Assembly (NCBI RefSeq): GCF_037392515.1
Contig: NC_090290.1
Coordinates: forward strand, 39,765,753 to 39,829,752
Direction: 5' to 3'
DNA: 64,000 nucleotides
Origin: Haliotis asinina
Lineage: Eukaryota; Mollusca; Gastropoda; Lepetellida; Haliotidae
Within the stretch, counting starts at the first letter, position 1; the number at the start of each line of letters is the position of its first letter. Shown in pieces: positions 11,701 to 19,437 of this stretch. Made by a program: the position numbers and the translations under genes. Under the pieces are notes generated by a model. That model was given only the letters and a program-made list of their open reading frames with translations. It was not told where the DNA came from and ran no database searches.

Positions 11701-14700
11701 GAGAAATTATTTTTTGTATCACAATAGATCATACATAGAGATAGCTTACTATTTCGGAATGAACCTTCAAGGTCGGTTGGACATGGTATCAACAGAAAAA
11801 CGGACAACCTAATGTCTGACCTTTGTTTACCCGGAGCGAGAAATAAAACGTGATTTGTTTTAGCCAAAGGTACTTTTAACGAGACATTCTGAATGGCCTG
11901 CAAAATGCAACTCGTAGAACAAATTAAAACTTCAGCCAGTCTCTAAAATCATATGATTATCTCTTGAAAGGACAAACTAAAGTTTTGTAAAGAGTTTCAA
12001 ATGTTCTCACTGGTCCAAAGACTATGTTGAGAGCTGTGTTGACTGATTCTACTGGACTCGTCCCAAGGCAGAAAGCAAGGAACCAGCCAAAGTTGGCCAC
12101 AAACGCTTGGAGAATCCCGTAGTAGTACAGCACGTTTATGGTAGAGCAAAACATCATTATTAATGGCATAATCTGGAAACAAATTCGATACCCTGATTGT
12201 ATATACCTACAGGTAGTTGCGATTTCTGTAGCCAAATAGAACCACAACACTAAGTCGAAAATGCTTTCTAGTTAAACTGTAGGTATCAAAGAGAGCAAAA
12301 CGCTAGAATAACAACGATTATACAAGGATGTTTAGCTACATTTGCTGATATTATATCCTCACATAACACGTTACAGAGAAAAGCAAGCCTCGATTTAGCG
12401 ACAGAACAAATTCCATCGAGCGTTAAAAGGCAAATCCGCAGTGTTAATTGTGTGAATGGATAACTGAAAAATTAGAGATGCCCAGGTGTCGAGCATATAA
12501 TAACATAAGTATATGACTGTATACCGAAAGAGGGTGAATTTGTATAAAATTGCCACATCAAAAGACGTTAGATATAAGTGGTGCTTAAATATGGTCTTTA
12601 ATAATTTATATAAAGTTATATTGCATCGGGTGGGTAATTCTGAACGTTTATTTAACACTGGAAAGGAAAGCACGCCTACCCTAAATGCAAACATGTGATC
12701 TCTGTAACTCTTTCCAAAAACGAATTCCGAACCCTTGTCTGTGTGCTCGAGAAATTCTTCTATCCTCTCTCCAAGCCATCGGAAGGTTTCGTACCCCAAA
12801 TTGGTTCTCAGTATCAGCAAGGCGAACAGAAACTGAGTTCCGATTCCCCAGAACACTGAATGCCAGTTCACCTGAAATGATGATTCATGAAGGTGAGTGA
12901 GTGAGTTTTACGCCGCACTCAGCAATATTCCAGGCATATTATGGCGATCTGTAAATAATAGAGTCTGGACCAGACAGTCCAGTGATCACCAGCATGAGCA
13001 TCGATTTGCGCAATTGGGAACTGATGACATGTGTCAACCAAGTCGACAAGCCTGGCCACACGATCCCGTTGGTCGCCTCGTACGACAAGCAATGTCGCCG
13101 TTTATGGCAAGCATGGATTGCCGAAGACCTATTCTATCCTGGACCTTCACGAGCTCATTACGTTGGATGATATAGATGTTCGATGAGAATAAACAGTTCA
13201 GAAGTAGTGTCAAAGAAGTCAGACAGTCAGATGGTCAGACAGTCCACATGCCTGACAGAGGACTGTACCAATGACTGCTTTAAGGAAGAACATATTGCTG
13301 CCAAATATTTCCAACGTATTTTCAAGGAGCAGGTCCAGCTCACTCAACGAAAGCTCACCAGAACTCACTTGTGATGCTAAGTATGTACATAACATATACA
13401 TGTAGATAGTGTTTGCTCCCAGTTACTTCTGTTCGGGTACCAGGTACCAGAGGTACCAGAAGCATCATAAATGCCCATGTCCCCACGTTAAGGGTCCCAC
13501 TTCTGGTTGTTGTTAGTCTACAAAGTGATTCCTAACTAATGACGTTGTTGGAATGTCTGTTCGTATTAGACCTAACCTAGTTTGAAGTGCACATATACTT
13601 AACAGCCAAAGAAACGCAACTCACAAGTTTTTACATAAAAGAAACAAACATGAAGGCTTACTTTCATGAGATTTATTTTTTTCTTTTGCTGTTTAGTATA
13701 TGCTAAGAAGCATGTTATTCTACACTCCTTTGATGAGTGTTTGTTAAAAATATAATATTTTGTACACTTGTGTAGCAAGGAAATGCTGAAAGATTGCCGA
13801 CGTGACGTAATAGTCACTCAAAATATTCGAAACGTCAACGGTTTTGAATGAGATGAATTACCCTGGCTGGATGTTTCGATATCAGATATCCTAACAGAAT
13901 GAAGAATACGAGACCAGCTAATGACACGAAGTTATCAGCGGCGAGGTTGCTGGTTGTCAAGTAGACAGCGATGAACACCACCAGGGCTACATACAGCATC
14001 CTGTCAACATAAACATCAGGTCATCTGAAGTTCTTACTTGAAAGAGAATGGTTTATGCACAGTTGTCGTTAATACTCCGTTCATACAAGATATAACGACA
14101 TAAATAGATTTTGCAAGCAGAATCAGTGTTGGTGATGCCAAGTCCAGATTCCGATAAAATGTACCACGGTACATTGAGAAAAGCGGATACCAGCATACAA
14201 GAACCGTTGTTCTCGGAGAAAAGGGATTTAACGTCGATCTTAAAGGTATTTCGCACGTATGACGACGTACATGCGTGTGTATGTGTGGCTGCTTGTACTA
14301 GCCCAGACTCAACTATTTTCATAGTGCAAGCTTACTCAGATACAGAAAAAAACATGTGAGATCTGAAAACAGAAATATATTATTCAATACCAGTCTGAGA
14401 GGATAACAATATCATGTCGTGCGTGCAGAAAGCGACTGATTAAAATCGCTACAGATATCGTTCATCAATGTTCCATGGAAATTAAAAACATTAATATATC
14501 TAAACCTGGGTTTCGTTTTGTTAGGGAAAAGAGATTTTTATTAATAAACGTAGAATTCAGAATAATAAAAAACATTTAAAAATAAACACTAAATATAATA
14601 CTTAACCATCGTATTATTCTGCTTATCAATGGCAACTTTTTAATCCTCTTTAACTTTGGAAGGAGGACATTTAGCGCCTGAGCTCCGAGCTTTACTTTTG

Positions 14701-16782
14701 CATATACAAACAGCAAAAAGACAGTTCCAAGTATCAGTCGCAGAGATCCTTCATCTCCGAAAGAAAACCTCATGCAGAATATCAAATATACGGCATAGGC
14801 GGCCAAGAACACCAGTGAACCTGCGATGCAAATGAACGTCTTTTGGCGTACTATGTTCGTCCAGACAGTCGCCCTTGCCCTAGCCACAACTGCTCCGCAA
14901 TGTAGATAATGTTCCTTGTTTTCATGGTCTTCGTCAGGGCTGGTGGTGGCTTCATCTTCCCACTCTTCACTGTCGAATGTTGCCTTTGGACAATCTTGTA
15001 CTGAAGTCCCCGCCTCCTGAAAAGGAATATGAGTATGTTTAATGCAGCCGTGAAGATCAGGTTTACAATGGGTCTTCGGTATGAGGAGGCTACTAACGGG
15101 AGCAGGTGGTAATGCTCGCTGACTTGGCTGACACAGATCTTGATTTTGATGAAAACTTCAGACATATTTACTAAAGTAATTGAGACCATGAAAAATATGC
15201 ATAGATTAGAAATAAGGATCAATATTGAAAGGTGTTAACTAGAGACATATTAACAAATATAATTAGACACTCTAAGAAATAGGACTAATTTTAAAGTGCT
15301 AAGAATATCAAGTGTTTAGAAAATCAGCTTACTTGAAATTATGTATTAACAGTTACTGTATATATTACTCGAGACTGACTATTTCGGTCATTCCTGGGAC
15401 AACTGCACTACAGAACAATCTGACTGTTTAGACAAATTAAACCTTCATGCTATATGAACAATATTTAGAGCGGTACGTGGAATTATCCATAACCAATTAT
15501 GTCACGAAACAAATATCCAGCTCTTAATAGAAATAACAATGAATTAATTTTGTTCCACAAAATGGTTAATTAGTCGACACACGACTCTCTAACCAGTTTC
15601 CTCCCTCAGTGTGTATCAGATTAAAATCAATACAACCTATATATATAAACATGTAATTTTACAACTCAGGATACACAACAGATTCATTAGTAAAGCGCAC
15701 CTATAAATATGCAGGTTCTTGTATATTGCAGATATTGCAAAATCAGACAAATGTGACGCCCCTTGCACGGTATAAAAAGGCTGTTTAGTTGCAATTCATG
15801 CTGACGAAATACTATATTTTCTGCGAACTATACTTGACTAACAACCAAAGCATGTAATCAGTAATCAAGTTTGGTTGAATAAAATATGTTTAAACCATTT
15901 TGGACTTGGGTACTGCAGTCTAAAGTATACATAAGTTGACATGAAACTTTTGATAAAATGAGCATAATGTGTTATGTGTACTTGGAAAATGTAACTGGAC
16001 ATTTTCTCTGCAAAGATGATTAGTCCAATGTTCAGAACGTTATGAGAGTTATAGTGCATCATTTGCAACTCGATTAAGTAAAGGAACTTAATTATAATTA
16101 TTTTTGTGTTTATGATTTCCCAGTTGGCAATTGTTCGGGTGAGAATTGTCCGGGTGTCAAGTGATCTTAACCCCTAAATGTAGTTCATAGTTTAGTGATG
16201 ACCAGTGTCATCAATGTCAATTGTATATTGTCCTCGGAGCCAGCTGTCATAGGTGACCATTGTCCGAAAGACAATTGTCCGGGTGCCAAGTGCCCTAGAC
16301 CCCAACATGTACGGGCAGCTTATTGCTTTGTGATGACCAGTGTCATCAATGTCATGTGGTAATTGTCATAGGTGGCAATTGTCCGGTGGCAATTGCCCGT
16401 GTGGTAATTGCTCGAACACAGTTCTCGGGTGGTAATTGTCCTAGACCCCTACGTGCACAGCGCCGTTTAAAGCTTTGTGATGAACAATGCCATCGATATC
16501 CGGTGGCAATTGACCTAGGTGGTGTCCGCATGCATTTGATCGTGTGTCAATTGTTCGGTGTCAGTTTTCCGGTGGCAACATTGTCCTAGACCCCTACGTG
16601 CACAGCGAAGTTTATAGCCCTGTGATGACCAATATAAACAGCAAATGCAAAGTTTGTGTAGAAACAATTCCACATCTACCATTATCATTTTCAGTAGATT
16701 TCTTCATAACACGCACACTTACATGTGGAGAAGGATCCCTTTTGACGAGGTCAATTACTTCATCCAGCTGGTATCCCGCCAT
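5579..16782 (-). CDS. SLC28A-like: SLC28/CNT-family concentrative nucleoside transporter-like gene (gene A), ten exons
   Basis: Ten exons on the minus strand join in consistent phase: 16782-16723, 15016-14607, 14000-13862, 12871-12680, 12172-12011, 11397-11272, 9891-9761, 7457-7289, 6668-6411 and 5759-5579. They give at least 609 residues, close to the usual 600-690 for animal CNTs. The order of segments matches human CNT3: N-terminal TM1-3, a 'WGIGTQFL' helix, the HP1 loop region, an 'AASVMSAP' helix, 'LEAVSEGARESI', a modified GxKxxxN motif and 'MTACIAG' near the end. Family members are plasma-membrane Na+- or H+-coupled nucleoside importers. The sodium-site Asn of HP1 is kept (N316), but most residues known to contact the nucleoside are changed (see findings), so the substrate is uncertain. 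The terminal exon is unresolved. Confidence 0.93.
5881..6176 (+). repeat. SINE A copy preceded by a SINE A fragment
   Basis: A nearly full-length plus-strand SINE A (5923-6176), immediately preceded by a 40-base internal SINE A fragment (5881-5922). It sits in intron 9 of the CNT gene, antisense to it. The tail is a degraded ACTC repeat. Confidence 0.8.
6177..6349 (+). repeat. SINE A copy, 5'-truncated and degraded
   Basis: It starts inside the 'aggcgactaacgg' region of SINE A, directly after the previous copy, and runs to the 'ccatattgttggaat' segment before decaying. The same intron therefore holds two or three SINE A pieces in tandem. Confidence 0.65.
6411..6668 (-). CDS. SLC28A-like: CNT gene A exon 9
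   Basis: Eighty-six codons (residues 464-549), phase 0 at both ends. It begins 'FLCSYGLYPLVYLMGF', equivalent to ICSYIFMPFSFMMGV in human CNT3, then GIKTFANSFYGY, the counterpart of the family signature GxKxxxNEFVAY with the Glu replaced by Ser (S499). The following loop carries two N-glycosylation sequons (NGT, NKT). Acceptor 'ctatctttcag', donor gtatgt. Confidence 0.94.
6826..7100 (+). repeat. SINE A copy, old, with internal insertion
   Basis: Starts at 'gacccgtgaaggtgcggga' and ends near a decayed tail. About 50 bases of extra sequence lie between head and body. In intron 8 of the CNT gene, antisense to it. Confidence 0.7.
7289..7457 (-). CDS. SLC28A-like: CNT gene A exon 8
   Basis: Its first base completes a Pro codon split with exon 7, then 56 codons follow (residues 408-463). 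It contains 'ILEAVSEGARESIPILA', aligned to LLEAATQGASSSISLVA in human CNT3, followed by a hydrophobic helix and 'LIWFGNRVG' (human LSWFGNMFD). Acceptor 'atggtttgcag', donor gtaaat. Confidence 0.94.
7608..7785 (-). repeat. SINE B copy
   Basis: A minus-strand SINE B with box B 'cgggttcgattcc' and a worn tail. It lies in intron 7 of the CNT gene, in the same orientation as the gene. Confidence 0.6.
7985..9650 (+). pseudogene. Decayed non-LTR reverse transcriptase (LINE remnant), clade unassigned
   Basis: Plus-strand translation in several frames shows RT blocks in order: 'KCPGEDGIPREFFK', 'WFRPGCATTDNIFTFQT', 'FVCVFIDF', a VHQGCIL-type box, 'LLFADDVNMI' and 'IVFRNGG'. Multiple stops and frameshifts separate them, so this is an old dead copy. 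It occupies intron 7 of the CNT gene in antisense. It is not the same lineage as the three long LINEs further right, whose RT box reads FVDD. Confidence 0.8.
9761..9891 (-). CDS. SLC28A-like: CNT gene A exon 7
   Basis: Codes residues 364-406 plus two bases of a Pro codon. 'APANHLLAASVMSAP' aligns to VPSSHLLTASVMSAP of human CNT3, the helix that helps form the sodium site. A cytoplasmic-type basic stretch (ERQRTKIQPR) follows. Acceptor 'attttcccag', donor gtaacg; the donor is confirmed by the in-frame join to exon 8. Confidence 0.92.
10009..10082 (-). pseudogene. Partial duplicate of CNT exon 7 (exon 7b)
   Basis: Upstream of exon 7 in gene direction, a second 'tcccag' acceptor is followed by codons for GPANPILAASVM and ISKLI, aligned residue for residue with exon 7 through its first 24 codons. 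It then meets a GTAAC that could act as a donor, leaving a 72-nt phase-0 cassette (10082-10011). The second half of exon 7 is missing. Flanking intron sequence is duplicated as well. Confidence 0.75.
10134..10256 (-). repeat. SINE B copy inside the duplicated intron segment
   Basis: A minus-strand SINE B (head side 'gtggttaaaggggtcgttcg', tail side 'ggccatgacattaatc') that interrupts the intron sequence otherwise shared between the exon 7 and exon 7b neighbourhoods. It therefore inserted after that duplication. Confidence 0.6.
10371..11082. other. Intron 6 of CNT gene A, nothing else recognised
   Basis: Short open frames at 10443-10646 and 10768-10962 (minus) have no CNT similarity and no flanking splice sites. 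No repeat family is visible. Confidence 0.5.
11083..11292. repeat. 21-bp minisatellite overlapping a splice donor
   Basis: About nine diverged copies of a unit like 'gatgaactacgtaccccgaa' (plus strand). One edge unit lies within the last codons of CNT exon 6 and its donor (exon ends at 11272, intron GT at 11271-11270); the rest extend into intron 6. One inner unit contains a consensus GTAAGT on the minus strand (around 11115-11110). Confidence 0.65.
11272..11397 (-). CDS. SLC28A-like: CNT gene A exon 6
   Basis: Forty-two codons (residues 322-363), phase 0 at both ends. It starts AESPIAIKPFL and continues 'SELHAVMAAGFASIAGSV', aligned to SELHAIMTAGFSTIAGSV in human CNT3. The A-E pair follows G-P at the end of exon 5, so the family's GQTE nucleoside-binding motif reads GPAE here. 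Acceptor 'gtctttcccag', donor gtacgt. Confidence 0.94.
12011..12172 (-). CDS. SLC28A-like: CNT gene A exon 5
   Basis: Fifty-four codons (residues 268-321). 'FCSTINVLYYYGILQAF' aligns to FFSTVMSMLYYLGLMQWI and 'GTSPVESVNTALNI' to GSSPIESVVASGNI of human CNT3. N316 corresponds to the Asn that coordinates sodium in the bacterial homologue; P321 replaces the base-contacting Gln. Acceptor 'gtttccag', donor gtgaga. Confidence 0.94.
12680..12871 (-). CDS. SLC28A-like: CNT gene A exon 4
   Basis: Sixty-four codons (residues 204-267), phase 0 at both ends: VNWHSVFWGIGTQF, then 'LLILRTNLGYETFRWLGE', 'FLEHTDKGSEFVFG' and 'YRDHMFAFR', matching the most conserved stretch of animal CNTs almost word for word. 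The acceptor 'catttcag' lies only about 20 bases from the end of a SINE A insertion. Donor gtaggc. Confidence 0.95.
12893..13156 (-). repeat. SINE A copy, full length, abutting a CNT splice acceptor
   Basis: A complete minus-strand SINE A in intron 3, in the same orientation as the CNT gene. Its ACTC tail ends about 20 bases upstream of the exon 4 acceptor AG, so the element supplies most of the sequence where the branch point would be expected. Confidence 0.85.
13157..13861. other. Intron 3 of CNT gene A, nothing else recognised
   Basis: Contains a cluster of GGTACC sites (about 13435-13462) and short open frames without similarity. No further repeat family is recognised. Confidence 0.5.
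13862..14000 (-). CDS. SLC28A-like: CNT gene A exon 3
   Basis: Completes the split Trp codon and adds 46 codons (158-203): a hydrophobic helix, then 'FVSLAGLVFFILLGYLISKH', aligned to LVSFGGLIMYIVLLFLFSKY in human CNT3. Acceptor 'atgttgacag', donor gtaatt. The paralogous gene B exon 2 has the same boundaries and phase. Confidence 0.93.
14001..14606. other. Intron 2 of CNT gene A
   Basis: No repeat family recognised. Open frames on both strands (14053-14359) overlap each other and show no similarity to anything I know; a short palindrome (gtaccacggtac) lies at 14161-14172. Confidence 0.5.
14607..15016 (-). CDS. SLC28A-like: CNT gene A exon 2
   Basis: Codes residues 21-156 plus two bases of Trp157. 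An acidic cytoplasmic stretch (about 29-50) precedes 'HYLHCGAVVARARATVW', then two membrane helices around FSFGDEGSLRL, and a basic loop ending RIIRW. It aligns along its length with gene B exon 1 (shared FSFGDEGS/YSFGDEGS). Acceptor 'attccttttcag'; the donor is gttaag, chosen over the nearby gtatta because only it keeps frame into exon 3 and matches gene B. Confidence 0.92.
15062..15140 (+). repeat. SINE A fragment
   Basis: An internal piece of SINE A with the 'ctcgctgacttggctgacac' region, in intron 1 of the CNT gene. Both ends are lost. Confidence 0.6.
15141..16109. other. Intron 1 of CNT gene A, AT-rich, nothing recognised
   Basis: No exon-like frame or repeat family. A 67-codon minus-strand open frame (15865-16068) has no recognisable features. 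Confidence 0.5.
16110..16640. repeat. Composite minisatellite in CNT intron 1
   Basis: Four diverged units of about 130-145 bp, each with a 'gacccctacgtgcacagc'-like block followed by 'tttgtgatgaccagtgtcat', alternate with many short 'ggtggcaattgtccggt'-type motifs. CAATTG and CCGG recur, giving self-complementary stretches. Unit boundaries lie near 16170, 16300, 16445 and 16588. Confidence 0.65.
16723..16782 (-). CDS. SLC28A-like: CNT gene A exon 1 (start codon)
   Basis: ATG followed by 19 codons (MAGYQLDEVIDLVKRDPSPH) and a consensus GTAAGT donor in phase 0, which fits exon 2. I chose this start because it has a strong donor, the right phase, and a TATA element about 75 bases upstream. The sequence itself is not conserved in the family, as is usual for CNT N-termini. 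Confidence 0.75.
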
Positions 16783-16856
16783 GTTTCAACCAGACAGGAG
16801 AAAGGAGACTTGAGGAGAAACTGCTGTTCTTTATTAATTAATACTATCAATGCCCA

Positions 16857-16865
16857 TTTTATATA
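16857..16865 (-). promoter_or_regulatory. TATA box of CNT gene A (putative)
   Basis: The minus strand reads TATATAAAA here, 75 bases upstream of the ATG at 16782. Transcription starting about 30 bases downstream would leave a leader of roughly 50 nt. Inferred from position only. Confidence 0.45.
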
Positions 16866-17482
16866 TACTAGCACGACAATAGCGAGCTATGGTGTTAGTT
16901 TGGTTTGATATTGGATTACTTCTCGCTTGAGCAAGCCTTTGTGTCATGAAAAATACAACAGTAGAGAACAAAAACCATCAAAACATTTACACTACCGTTT
17001 CTTTCCACTTGAATGGATGAAGATATTGTCTGTGATGTTGATAACCCTATAGCATCATTAGTAAATACATGTGGTTCATTACAGAAAGGTCAACCTTCCA
17101 AAGTGTGTCAAAACAAAATGGCAAGGGAGGAGCCGATAGTCTTCACGCACAGCCCACTGGTTACAATGAGGTTAATATGTTGTTACAGTCACGCGGGATA
17201 TACAGAAAACAGGAACGGCCAAAAAACCCGGATTCATTTATGAATATTAAAACACTAATTTGTAAATGGCATTAGACCATTTAAACAGCAGCAATACACT
17301 TCATGTACAAATTGGGCGAAATTAGCTTTTGTCATTTGTGACCAGTGAAGCTCTAAATTGTAAAAGGAATTCCAACATATCACGATATTTTGTGGGTATA
17401 CCTTTACTCGTTCAATAGGTGAATTCGTTATGTGATCAAGATATTATTGTACTATTGTTACCTGGACAGCGTGTGGTTGCAA
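16866..17482. other. Upstream flank of CNT gene A
   Basis: Two overlapping plus-strand open frames (17013-17275) show no domain. No repeat recognised. It would contain any proximal regulatory sequence of gene A. Confidence 0.4.
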
Positions 17483-17872
17483 CTAGAGGCCGGCATTGAC
17501 GGTAGCATCCCTCTGCAGCCGAAAAGCACGGGCGTAGGTCTCATTGGTCTCGTTGGACAGCAGAAAAATTACCCGTGCAAACATCTGATCTGCAACCTTG
17601 GAGTCAGTCGTGTGGAGTTGGAGAAAGAGATTAAGACCTACGAGTCCCATCGCCGTACATGACATCAGCTTTACAGAAATGTTCAAGAGTCTTCCTAGTA
17701 GTGAAGCCATATATCTTGTTATCATCGCCGTCATCAATGCAAGGGAAGCGGTCGCCTGCATCTGTGGTGGTATATTCGTCTCAATGACGTGGAGGCAAAG
17801 TTGGGAAGACTGAACGTCTGGCTTTCTTAATGTAGGCTGCGGATTACGTAGTCCCATGTGTAGACGGGTCAC
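17483..17872 (-). other. Unrecognised 129-codon open frame
   Basis: It includes a hydrophobic stretch around 'LMSCTAMGLVGLNLFLQLH' and a C-terminus 'RAFRLQRDATVNAGL'. The upstream part overlaps a decayed LINE RT fragment in another frame, so the frame may have been assembled by chance. A possible acceptor lies at 17760 (minus). I do not recognise a family. Confidence 0.25.
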
Positions 17873-18080
17873 GCTTCCCCACTACCGTACACATAGATGT
17901 CCACCCCATATCGCCAACAACTGCACTAGTGAGTGCATATTTACGGAAGCCAAGAAAAAAACCGCATTGCTCTGTTTTTGACATCCTCTACACCAGAAGC
18001 GTCATTTACACCCCATAGATTCGCTCCGTAGTCAAAAACAGGCCAAAGCATGGTGTCGTATAATTTGGTGAAAGTATATA
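17820..18080 (-). pseudogene. LINE reverse-transcriptase C-terminal remnant
   Basis: The minus strand encodes 'LYDTMLWPVFDYGANLWG', then 'VEDVKNRAMRFF', and after a frameshift 'LGFRKYALTSAVVGDMGW', the thumb/C-terminal pattern of non-LTR RTs (LFDxxVxPVLxYGxxxWG...VxxxxxRxxRxFLG). At least one frameshift; no other part of the element is visible. Confidence 0.7.
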
Positions 18081-18697
18081 TGTATAGCACTTATGAGAGG
18101 CGTTTAGAGGATGGAGTAATAGGGAATGAACGGGTGAGCAACCTTCTTTATTACAAAAAGAAGTTTGAAATGTAATTAGAAACTACAGTCAAGTGTCCCT
18201 CATCGTGATAATGATGCTGTTCATCCCTATTTCCTATCCTTGCATGTACCTCGATAGATGTATGGGTCCATCCTTCAGTCATTTGTCAGATAGGATGAGC
18301 ATGATACCATCCACATCCATCGAGGGACATCTTGAACAAGAACGAGACTGCGATGATAAGCATACCCAACGCTAGCGAGTACTCCCATCTGTTGTCCGTA
18401 ACGAGAACATGCCTTGCCGGAGATGTCGAGTAGCTTGTGTAATGGTTTGGTGACTAACCGATATTTGCATTGGTTTACTATTTGGTGGTCACCGAATTTG
18501 AGTGACCGATTTGTCCAGTACACGTTTCGTTATCCCTGTTGGAAATGATTTCGGCAGATTGATGTACATTAACAAAATAGCAAGTACGTGTGGATATCAA
18601 TCAACTAACCTTCATTTTTTTTTTTTTTGCTGGACGAGCGCGCGCGTGTATGTGTGCTTGTGTGTGCGTGAGCGTGAGCGTGAGCGTGAGCGTGTGT
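18081..18697. other. No recognised gene
   Basis: Short open frames only. An (A/T)n run at 18615-18630 and a GTGAGC repeat at 18667-18692 are simple sequence. Confidence 0.45.
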
Positions 18698-18748
18698 GAC
18701 CCGTGAAGGTCAAGGTTACAATACTGGCTGTCAGTAACCCATCCTTAC
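18698..18748 (+). repeat. SINE A 5' fragment, target of a second SINE A
   Basis: Begins 'gacccgtgaaggtcaaggtt' and continues about 50 bases before it is interrupted by the next SINE A and its target-site duplication. Confidence 0.65.
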
Positions 18749-19021
18749 TGTAAGTGGCAAGACCCGTGGAGGTCGTGGGGTAGAATTGGCCTTCAGCAAC
18801 CCATGCCTGCCATAAAAGGTGACTATGCTTGTCGTAAGATCGGGTGGTCAGGCTCGCTGACTTGGTTGACACCTGTTATCGGTTCCCATTTGTGCAGATC
18901 ATGTTGTTGATCACTGGATTGTCTGGTCCAGCCTCGATTATTTTATTTACAGACCGCCACCATATACCTGGAATATTGCTGAGTGCGGCGTAATACTAAA
19001 CTCATTCAGTGTAAGTGGCAA
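18749..19021 (+). repeat. SINE A copy with 12-bp target-site duplication
   Basis: The element (18761-19009) is flanked by direct repeats 'tgtaagtggcaa' at 18749-18760 and 19010-19021. This fixes the SINE A 5' end at 'gacccgtg' and its 3' end just after the ACTC-like tail. Confidence 0.88.
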
Positions 19022-19053
19022 AAGTCGGGGTCGGGAGGATAGACTTGGTTCAC

Positions 19054-19056
<3 letters not shown>

Positions 19057-19131
<75 letters not shown>
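19057..19131. repeat. (TG)n microsatellite
   Basis: About 37 uninterrupted TG dinucleotides. Open frames across it (poly Thr-His) are artefacts. Confidence 0.95.
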
Positions 19132-19210
19132 AGGGAGGGATACAGGTGGGCGTGATATTTAGGGACAGTTTCATTCTTTTGAAACTCACCAGGAAGCCGT
19201 ACGTCTGTGC

Positions 19211-19364
19211 AGGGGCGGAAGGGTAGCCAAGTGATTAAACTTTCGCTCAAAGGTCCGGGTTCGATTCCTCACAAAAGTACAATTTGTGAAGCCCATTTCT
19301 GGCGTCCCATGCCGTCATATTGCTGGAATATTGCCAAAAGTGACGCAAAACCCAACTCACTCAA
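19211..19364 (+). repeat. SINE B copy carrying LINE copy 1 in its tail
   Basis: Full-length SINE B: head 'aagggtagccaagtgattaa', box B 'ccgggttcgattcc', body, and tail 'cccaactcactcaa'. LINE copy 1 follows after a 15-bp target site, so the LINE inserted at the very end of this SINE. Confidence 0.85.
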
Positions 19365-19379
19365 TCACACCGTCTGTTC

Positions 19380-19437
19380 GGCACCCGTGGCGAGCCACCT
19401 CCTCGTGGTGGGTGCTGGGTAACGCCAAGAGCTCGCC
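19380..19437 (+). ncRNA. HDV-like self-cleaving ribozyme at the LINE 5' end (putative)
   Basis: Starts at the first base of the element. P1 GGCACCC (19380-19386) pairs with GGGTGCT (19410-19416), giving seven pairs with a G-U wobble at the cleavage position, as in hepatitis delta ribozymes. P2 GGCGAGC (19389-19395) pairs with GCTCGCC (19431-19437). P3 is CCAC/GTGG closing a CTCCTC loop that resembles the delta L3. GG at 19417-19418 can pair with loop CC to form P1.1. P4 is minimal or absent. The CCAA at 19425-19428 is the candidate J4/2 with the catalytic C. Known ribozymes of this class sit at the 5' ends of R2, RTE and trypanosome L1Tc elements. Confidence 0.68.

Noticed and set aside
14602-14607. 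Alternative exon 2 donor GTATTA at 14601 in CNT gene A
   Set aside because: It breaks the frame with exon 3, whereas GTTAAG four bases earlier keeps it and matches the boundary in gene B.
17483-17872. Host exon with a membrane helix
   Set aside because: No family recognised, overlaps a decayed LINE RT in another frame, and lacks clear splice partners; kept only as a low-confidence open frame.
18947-19250. Open frames with long Thr-His runs
   Set aside because: Translation of the (TG)n microsatellite.
19211-19300. tRNA gene
   Set aside because: Box A/B-like motifs belong to SINE B heads; the cloverleaf is not complete and the same sequence recurs throughout the window.
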